52,112 nt of DNA from Pleurocapsa sp. CCALA 161 (GCF_003003995.1 NZ_PVWF01000024.1:1-52112); one strand, 5' to 3'. Counted from the stretch's first letter, positions 27,032-35,763 are shown. Translations and numbers: made by a program. The notes: generated by a model not told the origin, from the letters alone.

Positions 27032-27067
27032 GCGATCGCTACTTGCTATTTAAACTTACGTGCGATC
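27032..27067. repeat. 36-bp direct repeat, copy 2 (duplicated methyltransferase tail)
   Basis: This is a second, non-coding copy of the methyltransferase gene tail, 31 of 36 matching bases, in the same orientation as 26252-26287. Read on the minus strand it still gives Ile-Ala-Arg-Lys followed by a stop. It ends 68 bp before the restriction-modification fusion gene. Confidence 0.7.
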
Positions 27068-27135
27068 GTTGTGGGAATTATTCTCTATCTGTAGGTAATT
27101 AATAAATTTATCTCTACCAAATCTTGTTATATTAG

Positions 27136-29328
27136 TTGACTGTTCTTTATTGTTCGGATGTGGATAAGTACCAAGCAAAGTTTATCGATCTTTTTGCTGG
27201 GATTGGAGGTTTTCGATTGGCGTTTGAACAGGCAGGATATGAGTGTGTGTACTCTAGTGAAATAGATTCTGCTTGTCAAGAGGTATACTTTAATAATTTT
27301 GGAGATAAACCACAGAATGATATTACTCAAATAAATATTGAAGAAATACCTGACTGTGACATTTTGACCGCAGGTTTTCCTTGCCAGCCTTTTAGTATCT
27401 GTGGCAAAAGACAAGGTTTTGAAGATACACGCGGTACGTTATTTTTTCACATTTGCGAAATTATAGCCGTTAAGCAACCTAGCGTTGTACTTTTAGAAAA
27501 TGTAAAACATTTAATTCATCATGACAAGGGAAGAACGTTAGATACGATTCTTTATTCTTTAGAATATCTGGGATATTTAGTGGATTATAAAATATTAAAT
27601 TCTAAAGATTTTGGTCTTCCTCAAAATAGAGAAAGAATAATTATCTTTGCCACTAAAAACAAAAAATTTGATTTTAATAAAATTGAAACGAATAAATCAA
27701 TCAAAAAACTCGAAGATTATCTTTGTAAAAATGGAAATTTTGAATATTTAAAAACTCAAGACTACACCTTGATAGATAATCCTAAACAGCAACCTTCAGG
27801 TTTAATTTTTGCTGGATATAGAAATGATAAAACAACCTGGAAGAAAGGAGTAAGACCAAATACACAACATCTTTCAAGAGTACATCATCAACCAAATCGT
27901 ATTTATTCGGTAGAAGGAGTTCATCCTACAATTCCATCTCAAGAAACTTCTGGAAGATTTTTTATTTATATATCCAAGGAAAATAAAGTACGTAAATTAA
28001 CAGTTAAAGAATGTTATAGAATTATGGGATTTCCCGATACATTTAAAATACATAATTCAATAGCAGAGTGTTATAAGCAAATTGGTAATTCTGTACCTAT
28101 TCCAATGATTTATCAATTAGCAATTCAAATCAAAAAACAAAATTTATTAGCATCAAAACAGAAATTACAAAAGAATAACATTAATTTTTATCAACCAAAA
28201 CCAAAACAACTTGATATTTCAGGGATTGTTGTTATGAATCATAAGCAAAAACTATTAGAGATATATAATAAATCTTCAGATATTAAAAATACATTATCAA
28301 ATCAATTATTTATATACATCCAGACTATTGCTCAAAATTGTACTAAGCAAAAAGGAGTTTATACCGTATTAATTACTTTATTAATACATAAAATTATTGA
28401 ACCTACACAAGATATTCGATATCATCAATCAAATCTGCCTGGAGGATTTTCTGGTAGAACAATTGATACTCAATACATTACACCTACCCTCAAAGAATTA
28501 GGTTTGCCTGCTATGGCAGAAAGCGGTTGGTTGACTCGCTCCTTGGAACAGCCTTATCCTTATAATTTAAATTACAATGGCAAAATAAGTAACAAAATTG
28601 TAAAAGAAGCATTTTTAAATATCATTGATTTTGTAGAAAATAATCCTGATCAAGCAGAGTTAATTGCTCAGTTATTAATTTTTCAAGTAATACAAGCTAC
28701 ACAAGCTAATCAAATTTCTATTATTAAGCTAATTAATCCTGAAAAACTAAATATAGCAACAGTAATAAACTGTTTAGAAGCTCACTTCAACCATAAATAT
28801 AAAACTTTTGGTGCTTCTAAACTGCCTGTAATAGCTTTTTATGCTATCTATTTAAGGTTAGTTGAAGAAGTTGAAAGATATAAAGGCTGTAGTTTAAAAG
28901 ATTTAGGTAGTCATACCGCATCAGATCGTACTTCTAAAACAGCAGGAGATATTGAAATTTTTGATAAAAAAAAGAGTGTCATTGAAGCTATAGAAATTAA
29001 ATATGGCAAACCAATTAACTTACAAATGGTTTTAAATGCAAAAGATAAAATATTAAAATATCATCCCAGAAGATACTATATATTTTCAACTACCCATATC
29101 GATAAGGTTGATGAAATGAAGATTCAAGATGAAATTGAACTTATTGCCAGAAATCATGGTTGTCAAGTTATTGTTAACGGTATTATCCCGACACTTAAAT
29201 ATTATTTACGGTTAATTGCATCAGTAGAAAAATTTGTTAAGGATTATTCAAAACTTATAGAACAAGATAAAGAATTACAAGCTATTCACAAAATTCAGTG
29301 GAATAATATCTTGAAAACTCTTGAATAA
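27136..29328 (+). CDS. fused cytosine-C5 DNA methyltransferase and SacI-like restriction endonuclease
   Basis: A 730-residue type II modification-restriction fusion. The methyltransferase (about residues 14-340) shows motif I FIDLFAGIGGFRLAF, motif IV GFPCQPFS with catalytic Cys83, motif VI LLENVKHL, motif VIII LPQNRERIIIF and motif X QIGNSVPIPM. The C-terminal half (about 367-730) resembles SacI-family endonucleases: LPGGFSGRTIDTQYITPTLK, ESGWLTRSLEQPYPY, and a PD-(D/E)xK-type core with Asp605 (AGDIEIF) and Glu620-x-Lys622. Recognition sequence is unknown. The TTG start gives MTVLYCSD; GTG at 27160 is an alternative. The gene is markedly AT-rich and lacks any HIP1 octamer over 2.2 kb, unlike its surroundings, which indicates transfer. 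It sits among duplicated gene tails. Confidence 0.85.
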   Translation: MTVLYCSDVDKYQAKFIDLFAGIGGFRLAFEQAGYECVYSSEIDSACQEVYFNNFGDKPQNDITQINIEEIPDCDILTAGFPCQPFSICGKRQGFEDTRGTLFFHICEIIAVKQPSVVLLENVKHLIHHDKGRTLDTILYSLEYLGYLVDYKILNSKDFGLPQNRERIIIFATKNKKFDFNKIETNKSIKKLEDYLCKNGNFEYLKTQDYTLIDNPKQQPSGLIFAGYRNDKTTWKKGVRPNTQHLSRVHHQPNRIYSVEGVHPTIPSQETSGRFFIYISKENKVRKLTVKECYRIMGFPDTFKIHNSIAECYKQIGNSVPIPMIYQLAIQIKKQNLLASKQKLQKNNINFYQPKPKQLDISGIVVMNHKQKLLEIYNKSSDIKNTLSNQLFIYIQTIAQNCTKQKGVYTVLITLLIHKIIEPTQDIRYHQSNLPGGFSGRTIDTQYITPTLKELGLPAMAESGWLTRSLEQPYPYNLNYNGKISNKIVKEAFLNIIDFVENNPDQAELIAQLLIFQVIQATQANQISIIKLINPEKLNIATVINCLEAHFNHKYKTFGASKLPVIAFYAIYLRLVEEVERYKGCSLKDLGSHTASDRTSKTAGDIEIFDKKKSVIEAIEIKYGKPINLQMVLNAKDKILKYHPRRYYIFSTTHIDKVDEMKIQDEIELIARNHGCQVIVNGIIPTLKYYLRLIASVEKFVKDYSKLIEQDKELQAIHKIQWNNILKTLE
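28221..28236 (+). promoter_or_regulatory. possible internal ribosome site and start for the endonuclease half
   Basis: AGGG at 28221-28224 stands 9 bp before an in-frame ATG at 28234, which is codon 367. Starting there would give a 364-residue protein, the normal size of a standalone SacI-like enzyme. It lies exactly at the junction of the two domains, so separate synthesis of the endonuclease is possible. Confidence 0.45.
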
Positions 29329-29395
29329 TGTAAATAAACCAAACCAAAAATAACTGTAGTATTAAGAGTTAAGACTATTCTAGATAATTTGGGCT

Positions 29396-29481
29396 GTTTA
29401 ACTCGAACCTATTTAGTCTTAACTTTTTGATAGATTAAAGTAATACCTTGTGCTTGTAATTCATCTCGAAGGCGCTCGCTT
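29396..29481 (-). pseudogene. duplicated 3' tail of cysS, degraded
   Basis: This is an 86-bp copy of the cysS 3' end (intact at 29799-29885), with about 80 of 87 aligned positions identical by eye and a 1-bp gap. On the minus strand it encodes RLRDELQAQGITLI like CysS. It then runs YQKVKTK to a TAG where CysS has its penultimate Trp region, and its HIP1 site is mutated. It has no upstream coding part and is non-functional. With the intact tail it brackets the 71-residue gene at 29496-29711. Confidence 0.85.
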
Positions 29482-29495
29482 ATCCTTAAAATTAT

Positions 29496-29711
29496 TTAAC
29501 CAATTAACTTAAAAATTACCGTAATTATTACGCTTAACAAAATTAAAATAAAGCTTAACAGCCCACCAAACAACCACTTAATATACGCAGTATCAACTTT
29601 AATACCAGCAAGTTCAATTCTGATGTCATTGATCTTCTCATCTTGCTTATAAAAGCGATCGCCGATTAGCTTTTTAATTTCTTTTAGTTTTAGTTGTTGT
29701 TTAGTGGTCAT
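29496..29711 (-). CDS. 71-residue protein with coiled coil and membrane anchor
   Basis: I do not recognise this protein. The first ~40 residues are charged and helical (KQQLKLKEIKKLIGDRFYKQ), probably a short coiled coil. They are followed by a hydrophobic C-terminal helix, WLFGGLLSFILILLSVIITV (about residues 45-65), so it is probably a tail-anchored inner-membrane protein. It lies between two copies of the cysS 3' end and close to the restriction-modification gene, in an otherwise AT-rich insertion. It carries one HIP1 site at 29655. The start ATG at 29711 has no strong ribosome site. It could be an accessory gene of the insertion. Confidence 0.55.
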   Translation of the reverse strand: MTTKQQLKLKEIKKLIGDRFYKQDEKINDIRIELAGIKVDTAYIKWLFGGLLSFILILLSVIITVIFKLIG

Positions 29712-29798
29712 TAAATTAAATTATTGTTCTGTATTCAGATTTACATCTTCTCTAATTTAATAAGCTTTATTATAGTCAAGTTAATCCGTAGCAAAAAA

Positions 29799-29885
29799 GT
29801 TTAACCTCGAACCCATTTAGTCTCACCTTTTTGATCGATTAAAGTAATACCTTGTGCTTGTAATTCATCCCGAAGGCGATCGCTT
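29799..29885. repeat. intact cysS tail, partner of direct repeat
   Basis: This segment covers the cysS stop codon and the last ~28 codons. It is the intact member of the direct-repeat pair with 29396-29481. Confidence 0.8.
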
Positions 29886-31234
29886 TGGGCATAATCTTTA
29901 TTACTTCTAGCTTCATTCCGCTGCTGAACTAAAGCGTCAATTTCTGAGTCACTTAAACCTGTATTACTACTATCTTCATCAATACTGGCTGTAAAACCTA
30001 AAATAGCAGCTAATTGGGTCAAAGTTTGCCATTGTTGATTTAATTCCTGTGCATCAGCTTGAATCTTTCCTTGATGAATCAAGATATTACCTTCTTTACT
30101 CAGATTTTTGGCAATTTCAAACAGTACCGCTAATCCACCCGCAAAATTGAAGTCATCATCTACGGCGGATTTAAATCTTTTTACTAGTTCTTCGTCTAAT
30201 AAATCTATCCCAGAGAAACCTAATTGTTGACCATATTGATAACCAAAGAGCAATCCTTCCTTTAATGTTTGCCAGCTATTAGTTGCAGTAGCTAAAGCTT
30301 CTTCCGTAAAATCTACAGGTTTGCGATATTGAGCCTGCAAAATAAACAAACGTACTGCCATGGGTTCATATTTATCTAGCAATTCGCGAATCGTAATAAA
30401 GTTGCCTAAAGATTTAGACATCTTTTTCCCTTCAACAATAATCATGCCGTTGTGTAGCCAATAATTAGCTAAGGGTTTGCCCGTAACTGCTTCGGATTGG
30501 GCAATTTCATTTTCATGATGGGGAAAAGTCAAATCTCCTCCACCCACATGAAGATCGATAGTTTCTCCTAATCTTTCGCGCACCATTGCCGAACACTCGA
30601 TATGCCAGCCAGGACGACCATTTCCCCAAGGAGACTCCCAAGCTGGTTCACCCTCCTTAGCCGCCTTCCAGAGGGCAAAATCAAAGGGATATTGCTTTTT
30701 ACTAGCTTCTGGATCTTCATCAACTCTACCGCTAGCACCCGCTTGCATATCTGCTAACTTCCTACCCGACAGCTTGCCATAGTCAGGAAACTTCTGTACA
30801 GAATAATAAACGTCTCCCTCAGCAGGATAGGCAAAACCTTTTTGTTCTAATTCATAAACTAAACGTTTAATCCCATCTAGGGTATGGGTTGCACGAGGAT
30901 AGGCATCAGCTTGTCCAACTCCTAAACGTTCCATATCTTCAAAGTAGGCAGCGATATACTTCTTTGAAACCGCTTCCATCGATGTTCCTTCTTCCCTAGC
31001 GCGCTTGAGAATCTTATCGTCAATATCGGTAAAGTTCTGAATATAATTAACTTCGTAGCCACTCCACTGTAAATAGCGACGCACCACATCCCAAACTAAA
31101 CAAGTTCGAGCATGACCTAGGTGGCAATAGTCATAGACAGTTATGCCGCAGCAATACATCCGCACTTTATGCTCTTCAATAGTCTGAAACGCTGATTTGT
31201 TGCGAGTGAGGGTATTGTATACGGTTAAAGTCAT
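29801..31234 (-). CDS. cysS: cysteinyl-tRNA synthetase
   Basis: This 477-residue class I synthetase charges tRNA(Cys). The zinc-binding Cys and HIGH-type site appear as YCCGITVYDYCHLGHART (about residues 27-44). FTDIDDKIL follows. A second zinc region, GWHIECSAM, and HVGGGDLTFPHHENE are in the middle, and the KMSKS loop occurs as GKKMSKSLGN (about 266-275). The C-terminal helical domain ends with SDRLRDELQAQGI. ATG at 31234 (MTLTVYNTLTR) is chosen over an upstream in-frame extension of 19 codons. The last ~28 codons are duplicated downstream. Confidence 0.97.
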   Translation of the reverse strand: MTLTVYNTLTRNKSAFQTIEEHKVRMYCCGITVYDYCHLGHARTCLVWDVVRRYLQWSGYEVNYIQNFTDIDDKILKRAREEGTSMEAVSKKYIAAYFEDMERLGVGQADAYPRATHTLDGIKRLVYELEQKGFAYPAEGDVYYSVQKFPDYGKLSGRKLADMQAGASGRVDEDPEASKKQYPFDFALWKAAKEGEPAWESPWGNGRPGWHIECSAMVRERLGETIDLHVGGGDLTFPHHENEIAQSEAVTGKPLANYWLHNGMIIVEGKKMSKSLGNFITIRELLDKYEPMAVRLFILQAQYRKPVDFTEEALATATNSWQTLKEGLLFGYQYGQQLGFSGIDLLDEELVKRFKSAVDDDFNFAGGLAVLFEIAKNLSKEGNILIHQGKIQADAQELNQQWQTLTQLAAILGFTASIDEDSSNTGLSDSEIDALVQQRNEARSNKDYAQSDRLRDELQAQGITLIDQKGETKWVRG

Positions 31235-31410
31235 GACTAAAGGTTTATTAGATAATCTAGATAATCTTAATTGCAGACTGCCAAAGATCAAAGTTACAAG
31301 TCAAGGGCAGACTTAATACTTTAGCGTTGATTTAAGCAGCAGTTTTTTCTGTTTACCAACTAATTCTAGATTTTAGCTCTTTCACCTACGTACAATTTGT
31401 AGTGCTTGAC

Positions 31411-31416
31411 TATAAT
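31411..31416 (+). promoter_or_regulatory. candidate -10 box for ssb
   Basis: A perfect TATAAT lies 55 bp upstream of the SSB start. The -35 region is not convincing. A TTGACT overlaps just upstream but at the wrong distance, so the promoter call rests on the -10 alone. Confidence 0.35.
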
Positions 31417-31470
31417 TTGCTAAACTGAGAAATCTTAACTTAGTTCCTTAGTACTATAAATATCAAACTC

Positions 31471-31848
31471 ATGGCTCTTAATGTAGTTAATTTAGTAGGT
31501 CGTGCTGGTGCTAATCCAGAGGTAAAATATTTTGATTCTGGTTCAGTTAAATGTACATTGCCTTTGGCAGTCGATCGCCGTACTCGCAATAGCGATCAGC
31601 CAGACTGGTTTAATCTCGAAATTTGGGGTAAAACTGCCGAGATAGCAGGAAATTATGTAACCAAAGGGAAACAAATTGCGGTGCAAGGTTCTTTTAAAAT
31701 TGAAACCTGGACAGATCGCAATACAGGAGGGTTGCGATCGCGCCCCATTATCAAAGTCGATCGTTTAGAGTTACTGGGTTCAAAAAGAGATAGTGACTCT
31801 GGCTCAGTAGGTGGTTACCCTGGTGCAGTTAGTGGCTACCCAGAATAA
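31471..31848 (+). CDS. ssb: single-stranded DNA-binding protein
   Basis: A 125-residue OB-fold protein that coats single-stranded DNA. It matches the short SSB type seen in cyanobacteria, with NLVGRAGANPEVKYFDSG (about residues 7-24), the aromatic PDWFNLEIWGKTAE (about 45-58) and GKQIAVQGSFKIETW (about 67-81). The tail after residue 105 is only ~20 residues, Gly/Ser-rich, and ends SGYPE. It lacks the acidic DDIPF-type tip that recruits partners in typical bacterial SSBs, so it may be a secondary SSB paralogue. It is followed 18 bp later by a GT39 gene and is possibly co-transcribed with it. Confidence 0.9.
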   Translation: MALNVVNLVGRAGANPEVKYFDSGSVKCTLPLAVDRRTRNSDQPDWFNLEIWGKTAEIAGNYVTKGKQIAVQGSFKIETWTDRNTGGLRSRPIIKVDRLELLGSKRDSDSGSVGGYPGAVSGYPE

Positions 31849-31866
31849 AAGAAACCAGCGATAGAC

Positions 31867-33456
31867 ATGAAGGACGAGGCTGTTGAAGATTCAAGGTTAT
31901 TTAAGAGAGATAGTCTGTGGTTAATCTGCTTGCTGTTGGCTGCGGTGATGCTCTATACCTCTGGAATAGAAGATCTGCCTTTAAGAGATTGGGATGAAGG
32001 AATTGTGGCGGGAGTTGCCCGCAATATTTGGCGGGCTGAACCAGGGACTCAAACTTGGCTTTATCCCACCATTAACTACGGCGAACCTTACTGGAATAAA
32101 CCGCCCTTAATTCATTGGTTAATTGCCCTGAGTTACAGACTATTTGGTGTCAGCGAATGGAGTACGCGCCTAGTTCCTGCTCTTTTAGCTGCCTGTTCTG
32201 TTCCTTTGGTGTATTTAATTGCCAGAGAACTTTTTCCTAATCTCTCCACAGCAATTTTTAGCGCCTTAGTCTATTTAACTTTACTGCCTATAGCTCGTCA
32301 TGGTCGCTTAGCAATGCTCGATGGCGCGATCGCCTGCTGGTTTTGTTTAGGGGTTTGGTGTTTGTTGCGCGGTAGAAAACGTAATTCCTGGTTGTTGGGT
32401 ACAGGCATCGCCTTGGGCATGATCTGTCTGACTAAAGGCATCATGATGGGTGTCTTGTTGGGGGGAATTATACTGCTCTTTACAGCTTGGGACAGCCCTA
32501 AGTTGTTGAAAAATCCTTATCTATGGGCTGGTTTACTGTTAGGGGAAATTCCCGCGATCGCCTGGTATTGCCTACAATATTTTCATTACGGAACGCAATT
32601 TTTAGGCATAAGCCTAGGAGATCAAACCTTTAAACGCATTTGGTCGCCCGTCAGCACTATTTCTGGCCCTCCTTGGTACTATTTGCTAGAAATAGCCAAA
32701 TACAGCCTTCCTTGGCTCATATTTCTACCTCATGGAGTCAAACTAGCATGGGTTAATCGTCACCTTAGTTGGGGAAAACTAACTTTAGTCTGGACGGGAG
32801 TTTATCTGCTGGCGATTTCTTTGATGGAAACTAAATTGCCCTGGTATGTAATTCCTGTGTATCCAGGATTATCACTGCTGATTGGCGTTAGTTTGGGCAA
32901 AGTTTGGCACAAAAAACAGTCAGCTTACTTTTGGCAGATATTCCTAAGTTTCATTACCCTAATCTGTTGGTTGGGTAGTGTTTACTATAGTTTCATCGCG
33001 CCAGTACCACAAATCGATTTAGCTTTGATCTTATTAGTCGTAGCGATTAGCTTCACTGCTGCATCAGTGTTAATCTGGCTACGCAATCGTCACTTTATTT
33101 TAATTATTGCGGGAGGGTTTTATCTCGCTCTACTGCTGCTGTTTAATTCTAGTCATTGGCTGTGGGAATTAAATAATGATTTTCCCGTTCAACCTGTAGC
33201 GACAATGCTGCAAGCACAAACTCCTAGTCTGGAGAAAATATACACTAATCATCCTTATTTTCGTCCGTCATTAGAATTTTATAGCGATCGCCTAGTCATC
33301 CCTCAGTCCAACGAGCAACTAGAACAGCTCTGGCAAGGATCGCAACCTGCTTATTTGCTAATTAATTCAGATATATTACCCGTCCCCAAGCTAGAAGGGA
33401 AACAAGTTTTAGGAAATGTTGTATCATGGCAACTGATTACTCAGATCAACAATTAA
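31867..33456 (+). CDS. GT39/ArnT-like membrane glycosyltransferase
   Basis: A 529-residue GT-C enzyme that uses a polyprenyl-phosphate sugar as donor. The first periplasmic loop carries LRDWDEGIVAGVARNIW (about residues 38-54), in which the Asp-Glu pair is the conserved catalytic/metal site of the ArnT/PMT group. The next signature is EPYWNKPPLIHWLIALSYRL (about 74-93). About eleven hydrophobic segments follow, and a soluble C-terminal domain begins near residue 440. It opens a polysaccharide gene block. Whether it modifies a lipid, protein or glycan is not visible. Confidence 0.87.
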   Translation: MKDEAVEDSRLFKRDSLWLICLLLAAVMLYTSGIEDLPLRDWDEGIVAGVARNIWRAEPGTQTWLYPTINYGEPYWNKPPLIHWLIALSYRLFGVSEWSTRLVPALLAACSVPLVYLIARELFPNLSTAIFSALVYLTLLPIARHGRLAMLDGAIACWFCLGVWCLLRGRKRNSWLLGTGIALGMICLTKGIMMGVLLGGIILLFTAWDSPKLLKNPYLWAGLLLGEIPAIAWYCLQYFHYGTQFLGISLGDQTFKRIWSPVSTISGPPWYYLLEIAKYSLPWLIFLPHGVKLAWVNRHLSWGKLTLVWTGVYLLAISLMETKLPWYVIPVYPGLSLLIGVSLGKVWHKKQSAYFWQIFLSFITLICWLGSVYYSFIAPVPQIDLALILLVVAISFTAASVLIWLRNRHFILIIAGGFYLALLLLFNSSHWLWELNNDFPVQPVATMLQAQTPSLEKIYTNHPYFRPSLEFYSDRLVIPQSNEQLEQLWQGSQPAYLLINSDILPVPKLEGKQVLGNVVSWQLITQINN

Positions 33457-33580
33457 AAGCCTGAATTTGAGAAATCAAAATAGTAGACTTAGTGATATTC
33501 TGGATCTCAAATTAGCCACGCTTGGCTATTTATCACCCAATTATCGTCAAACAATCTTTGTAATTAGTAAATAACTAGCT

Positions 33581-34756
33581 GTGGAATTAAAATACGCTCT
33601 AGTCCACGAGTGGTTGACTCCTAAAGCGACTGGAGGCTCTGAGCTAGTAGTCCAAGAAATTTTAAACTATATTGATGCTGATTTGTACGCTCTCATTGAT
33701 TTTGAGTCCACCAATCCGCAAAGTTATCTCTATCAGCGAGCAATCACAACCACCTTTCTGCAACATTTTCCTCAAGCTCGCAATGGAGTACAGAAATATT
33801 TACCCTTGTTACCCATCGCGATCGAACAATTAAATCTCAATCAATATGACATCATTTTGTCTTCTTCTCATGCTGTAGCAAAAGGAGTTTTAACCAATCC
33901 CTATCAACTACATATTTGTTATTGTCATACTCCAATGCGTTATGCTTGGGACTTAACTTTTGATTATCTGCAAGGCGATCGCCAAGGAAAGGGTATACAA
34001 GGGTTAATTGCCCGCTACATTCTGCATCGAATGCGCGAGTGGGATGTCATTTCTGCCAACCGAGTTGACTATTTTATTGCCAATTCCCAACATACTGCTA
34101 GGCGTATTTGGCGTTGTTACCGTCGCCAAGCTAAAGTTATTTATCCGCCAGTTGACCTAAAAAAATTTCATTTTCAGCCAGAAAAAGCTGATTTTTATCT
34201 GACAATTTCTCGATTAGTAAGTTATAAACAAATATGCTTAATCGTCAAGGCGTTCAATCAACTCAAAAAACCCCTGGTAATTATTGGTGCAGGGTCGCAA
34301 TTATCAGTAATACGTCAGCTAGCAGAATCTCATATACAGGTTCTCGGTTGGCAACCCGATGATGTTGTTCAAGAGTATATAACCAAAGCTAAAGCTTTTG
34401 TTTATGCAGCCTGTGAAGATTTTGGGATTGCTCTGGTTGAGGCTCAAGCCTGTGGTACACCAGTAATTGCTTATGGAAAAGGAGGCGCGCTAGAAACAGT
34501 TAAAGATATTCGTCAATATTCTGAAGATGGTACAGGTCTATTGTTTGATACTCAACAACCAGAAGCATTAGTTGCTGCGGTCGAGAGTTTTGAGCAACTA
34601 CAACCTCAAATTAATCCGAAGAATTGCCAGTTGCAAGCTAATAAATTTAGCCCAGCGGTATTTAAGCAGTCCTATCTAAAATATATTGAGGATTGCTATC
34701 AAGAATGGCGATTGGGCTTTGCCCCGGCTTCGCGATCGCCATCAGAAATAATCTAA
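33581..34756 (+). CDS. family 4 glycosyltransferase
   Basis: A 391-residue GT-B enzyme, probably mannosyl- or fucosyl-type. The N-terminal domain starts KYALVHEWLTPKATGGSEL (about residues 3-21) with the acceptor-side Gly-Gly. ICYCHTPMRYAWDL follows near residue 112. The C-terminal donor-binding domain has YLTISRLVSYKQ (about 206-217), VIIGAGSQ and the retaining catalytic block EDFGIALVEAQACGTPVIAYGKGG (about 282-305). GTG is the start codon. The last ten codons contain a HIP1-bearing CCCCGGCTTCGCGATCGCC stretch, similar to interspersed repeats, so the C-terminus may have been altered by a repeat. It is followed by the priming sugar transferase. Confidence 0.9.
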   Translation: MELKYALVHEWLTPKATGGSELVVQEILNYIDADLYALIDFESTNPQSYLYQRAITTTFLQHFPQARNGVQKYLPLLPIAIEQLNLNQYDIILSSSHAVAKGVLTNPYQLHICYCHTPMRYAWDLTFDYLQGDRQGKGIQGLIARYILHRMREWDVISANRVDYFIANSQHTARRIWRCYRRQAKVIYPPVDLKKFHFQPEKADFYLTISRLVSYKQICLIVKAFNQLKKPLVIIGAGSQLSVIRQLAESHIQVLGWQPDDVVQEYITKAKAFVYAACEDFGIALVEAQACGTPVIAYGKGGALETVKDIRQYSEDGTGLLFDTQQPEALVAAVESFEQLQPQINPKNCQLQANKFSPAVFKQSYLKYIEDCYQEWRLGFAPASRSPSEII

Positions 34757-34844
34757 ATAAGCTCTAAAATTGGCAAAGATCAGCCAATTCAAGCTTGATC
34801 GATTTATCATTGAACGGTGTGGTGTGATGTAATGAAGGAGTAAG

Positions 34845-35573
34845 ATGACTGCAAACAGCCAGCTTGTTTCCGTCAAGATAGTACAGGGACTAATTAAAAA
34901 AAGCGGTCAAGCTTTATTCAATCCTCAGGGATTGAAATTATCCTTTTTGATCTTAAACGGAAATTTTCACAAACGAATATTTGATATAGTTTTTTCCCTG
35001 TTAATCTTAACTATATTCTCTCCCTTATATTTGATTTTGGTAATTTTAGTTGCCTTAAATTCTCCAGGACCAATATTTTATGTTCAAAAGAGAATTGGCA
35101 AGAATTACCAGGCTTTCAACTGCATCAAATTTAGAACTATGATTGATCATGCTGACGAAGCATTAGAGGCAATCATGCAAGATTCTGACCAAATGCGTCA
35201 AGAATTTCAAGCCAGCTTCAAGCTTAAGCAAGATCCTAGAATTACTAAAATGGGTCAATTCCTACGCTTAACTAGTCTAGATGAACTACCTCAATTCTGG
35301 AATGTTTTAAAGGGAGAAATGAGTGTAGTTGGACCAAGACCATTAGTACCAGAAGAATTACCAAAATACGGTCGCAAAATCAATATAGTGCTTAGGGTTA
35401 AACCAGGAATTACTGGACTGTGGCAGGTTTCTGGTCGAAACGATATTCCTTACCCCAAAAGAGTAAAAATCGATGTTTATTATGCTAACAATTACAATTG
35501 GCTAATGGACTTATGGATTATCTCCAAAACTATTGGTGTCATGTTATTTCCGCGTAAAAATGGTGCTTATTAA
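34845..35573 (+). CDS. polyprenyl-phosphate sugar-1-phosphate transferase (WcaJ/WbaP type, priming)
   Basis: A 242-residue bacterial sugar transferase that adds the first sugar-1-phosphate to undecaprenyl phosphate and so starts repeat-unit assembly. It has one membrane hairpin (about residues 46-70) and the catalytic core. The core includes IFYVQKRIGKNYQAFNCIKFRTM (about 80-102), SLDELPQFWNVLKGEMSVVGPRPL (about 143-166) and KPGITGLWQVSGRNDIPY. The length indicates the short form without the N-terminal multi-helix region. Together with the neighbouring Gmd and Fcl it suggests a fucose-containing exopolysaccharide. Confidence 0.93.
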   Translation: MTANSQLVSVKIVQGLIKKSGQALFNPQGLKLSFLILNGNFHKRIFDIVFSLLILTIFSPLYLILVILVALNSPGPIFYVQKRIGKNYQAFNCIKFRTMIDHADEALEAIMQDSDQMRQEFQASFKLKQDPRITKMGQFLRLTSLDELPQFWNVLKGEMSVVGPRPLVPEELPKYGRKINIVLRVKPGITGLWQVSGRNDIPYPKRVKIDVYYANNYNWLMDLWIISKTIGVMLFPRKNGAY

Positions 35574-35763
35574 AAGCTTAATCATTGAGCCGAGAGCCGA
35601 TCAGTTTGCCTTAATCAAGTTTCAATCATTGTTCATTGTTGAATAGCTATTTATCTAGACTATCAATATCATCTTGAAATGTATTTTATTGCCGATGTAT
35701 GATCGGAGCAATAAAATATACATAGCATCAAGCATTAATAATTAATAGGTAAAATTATATATA

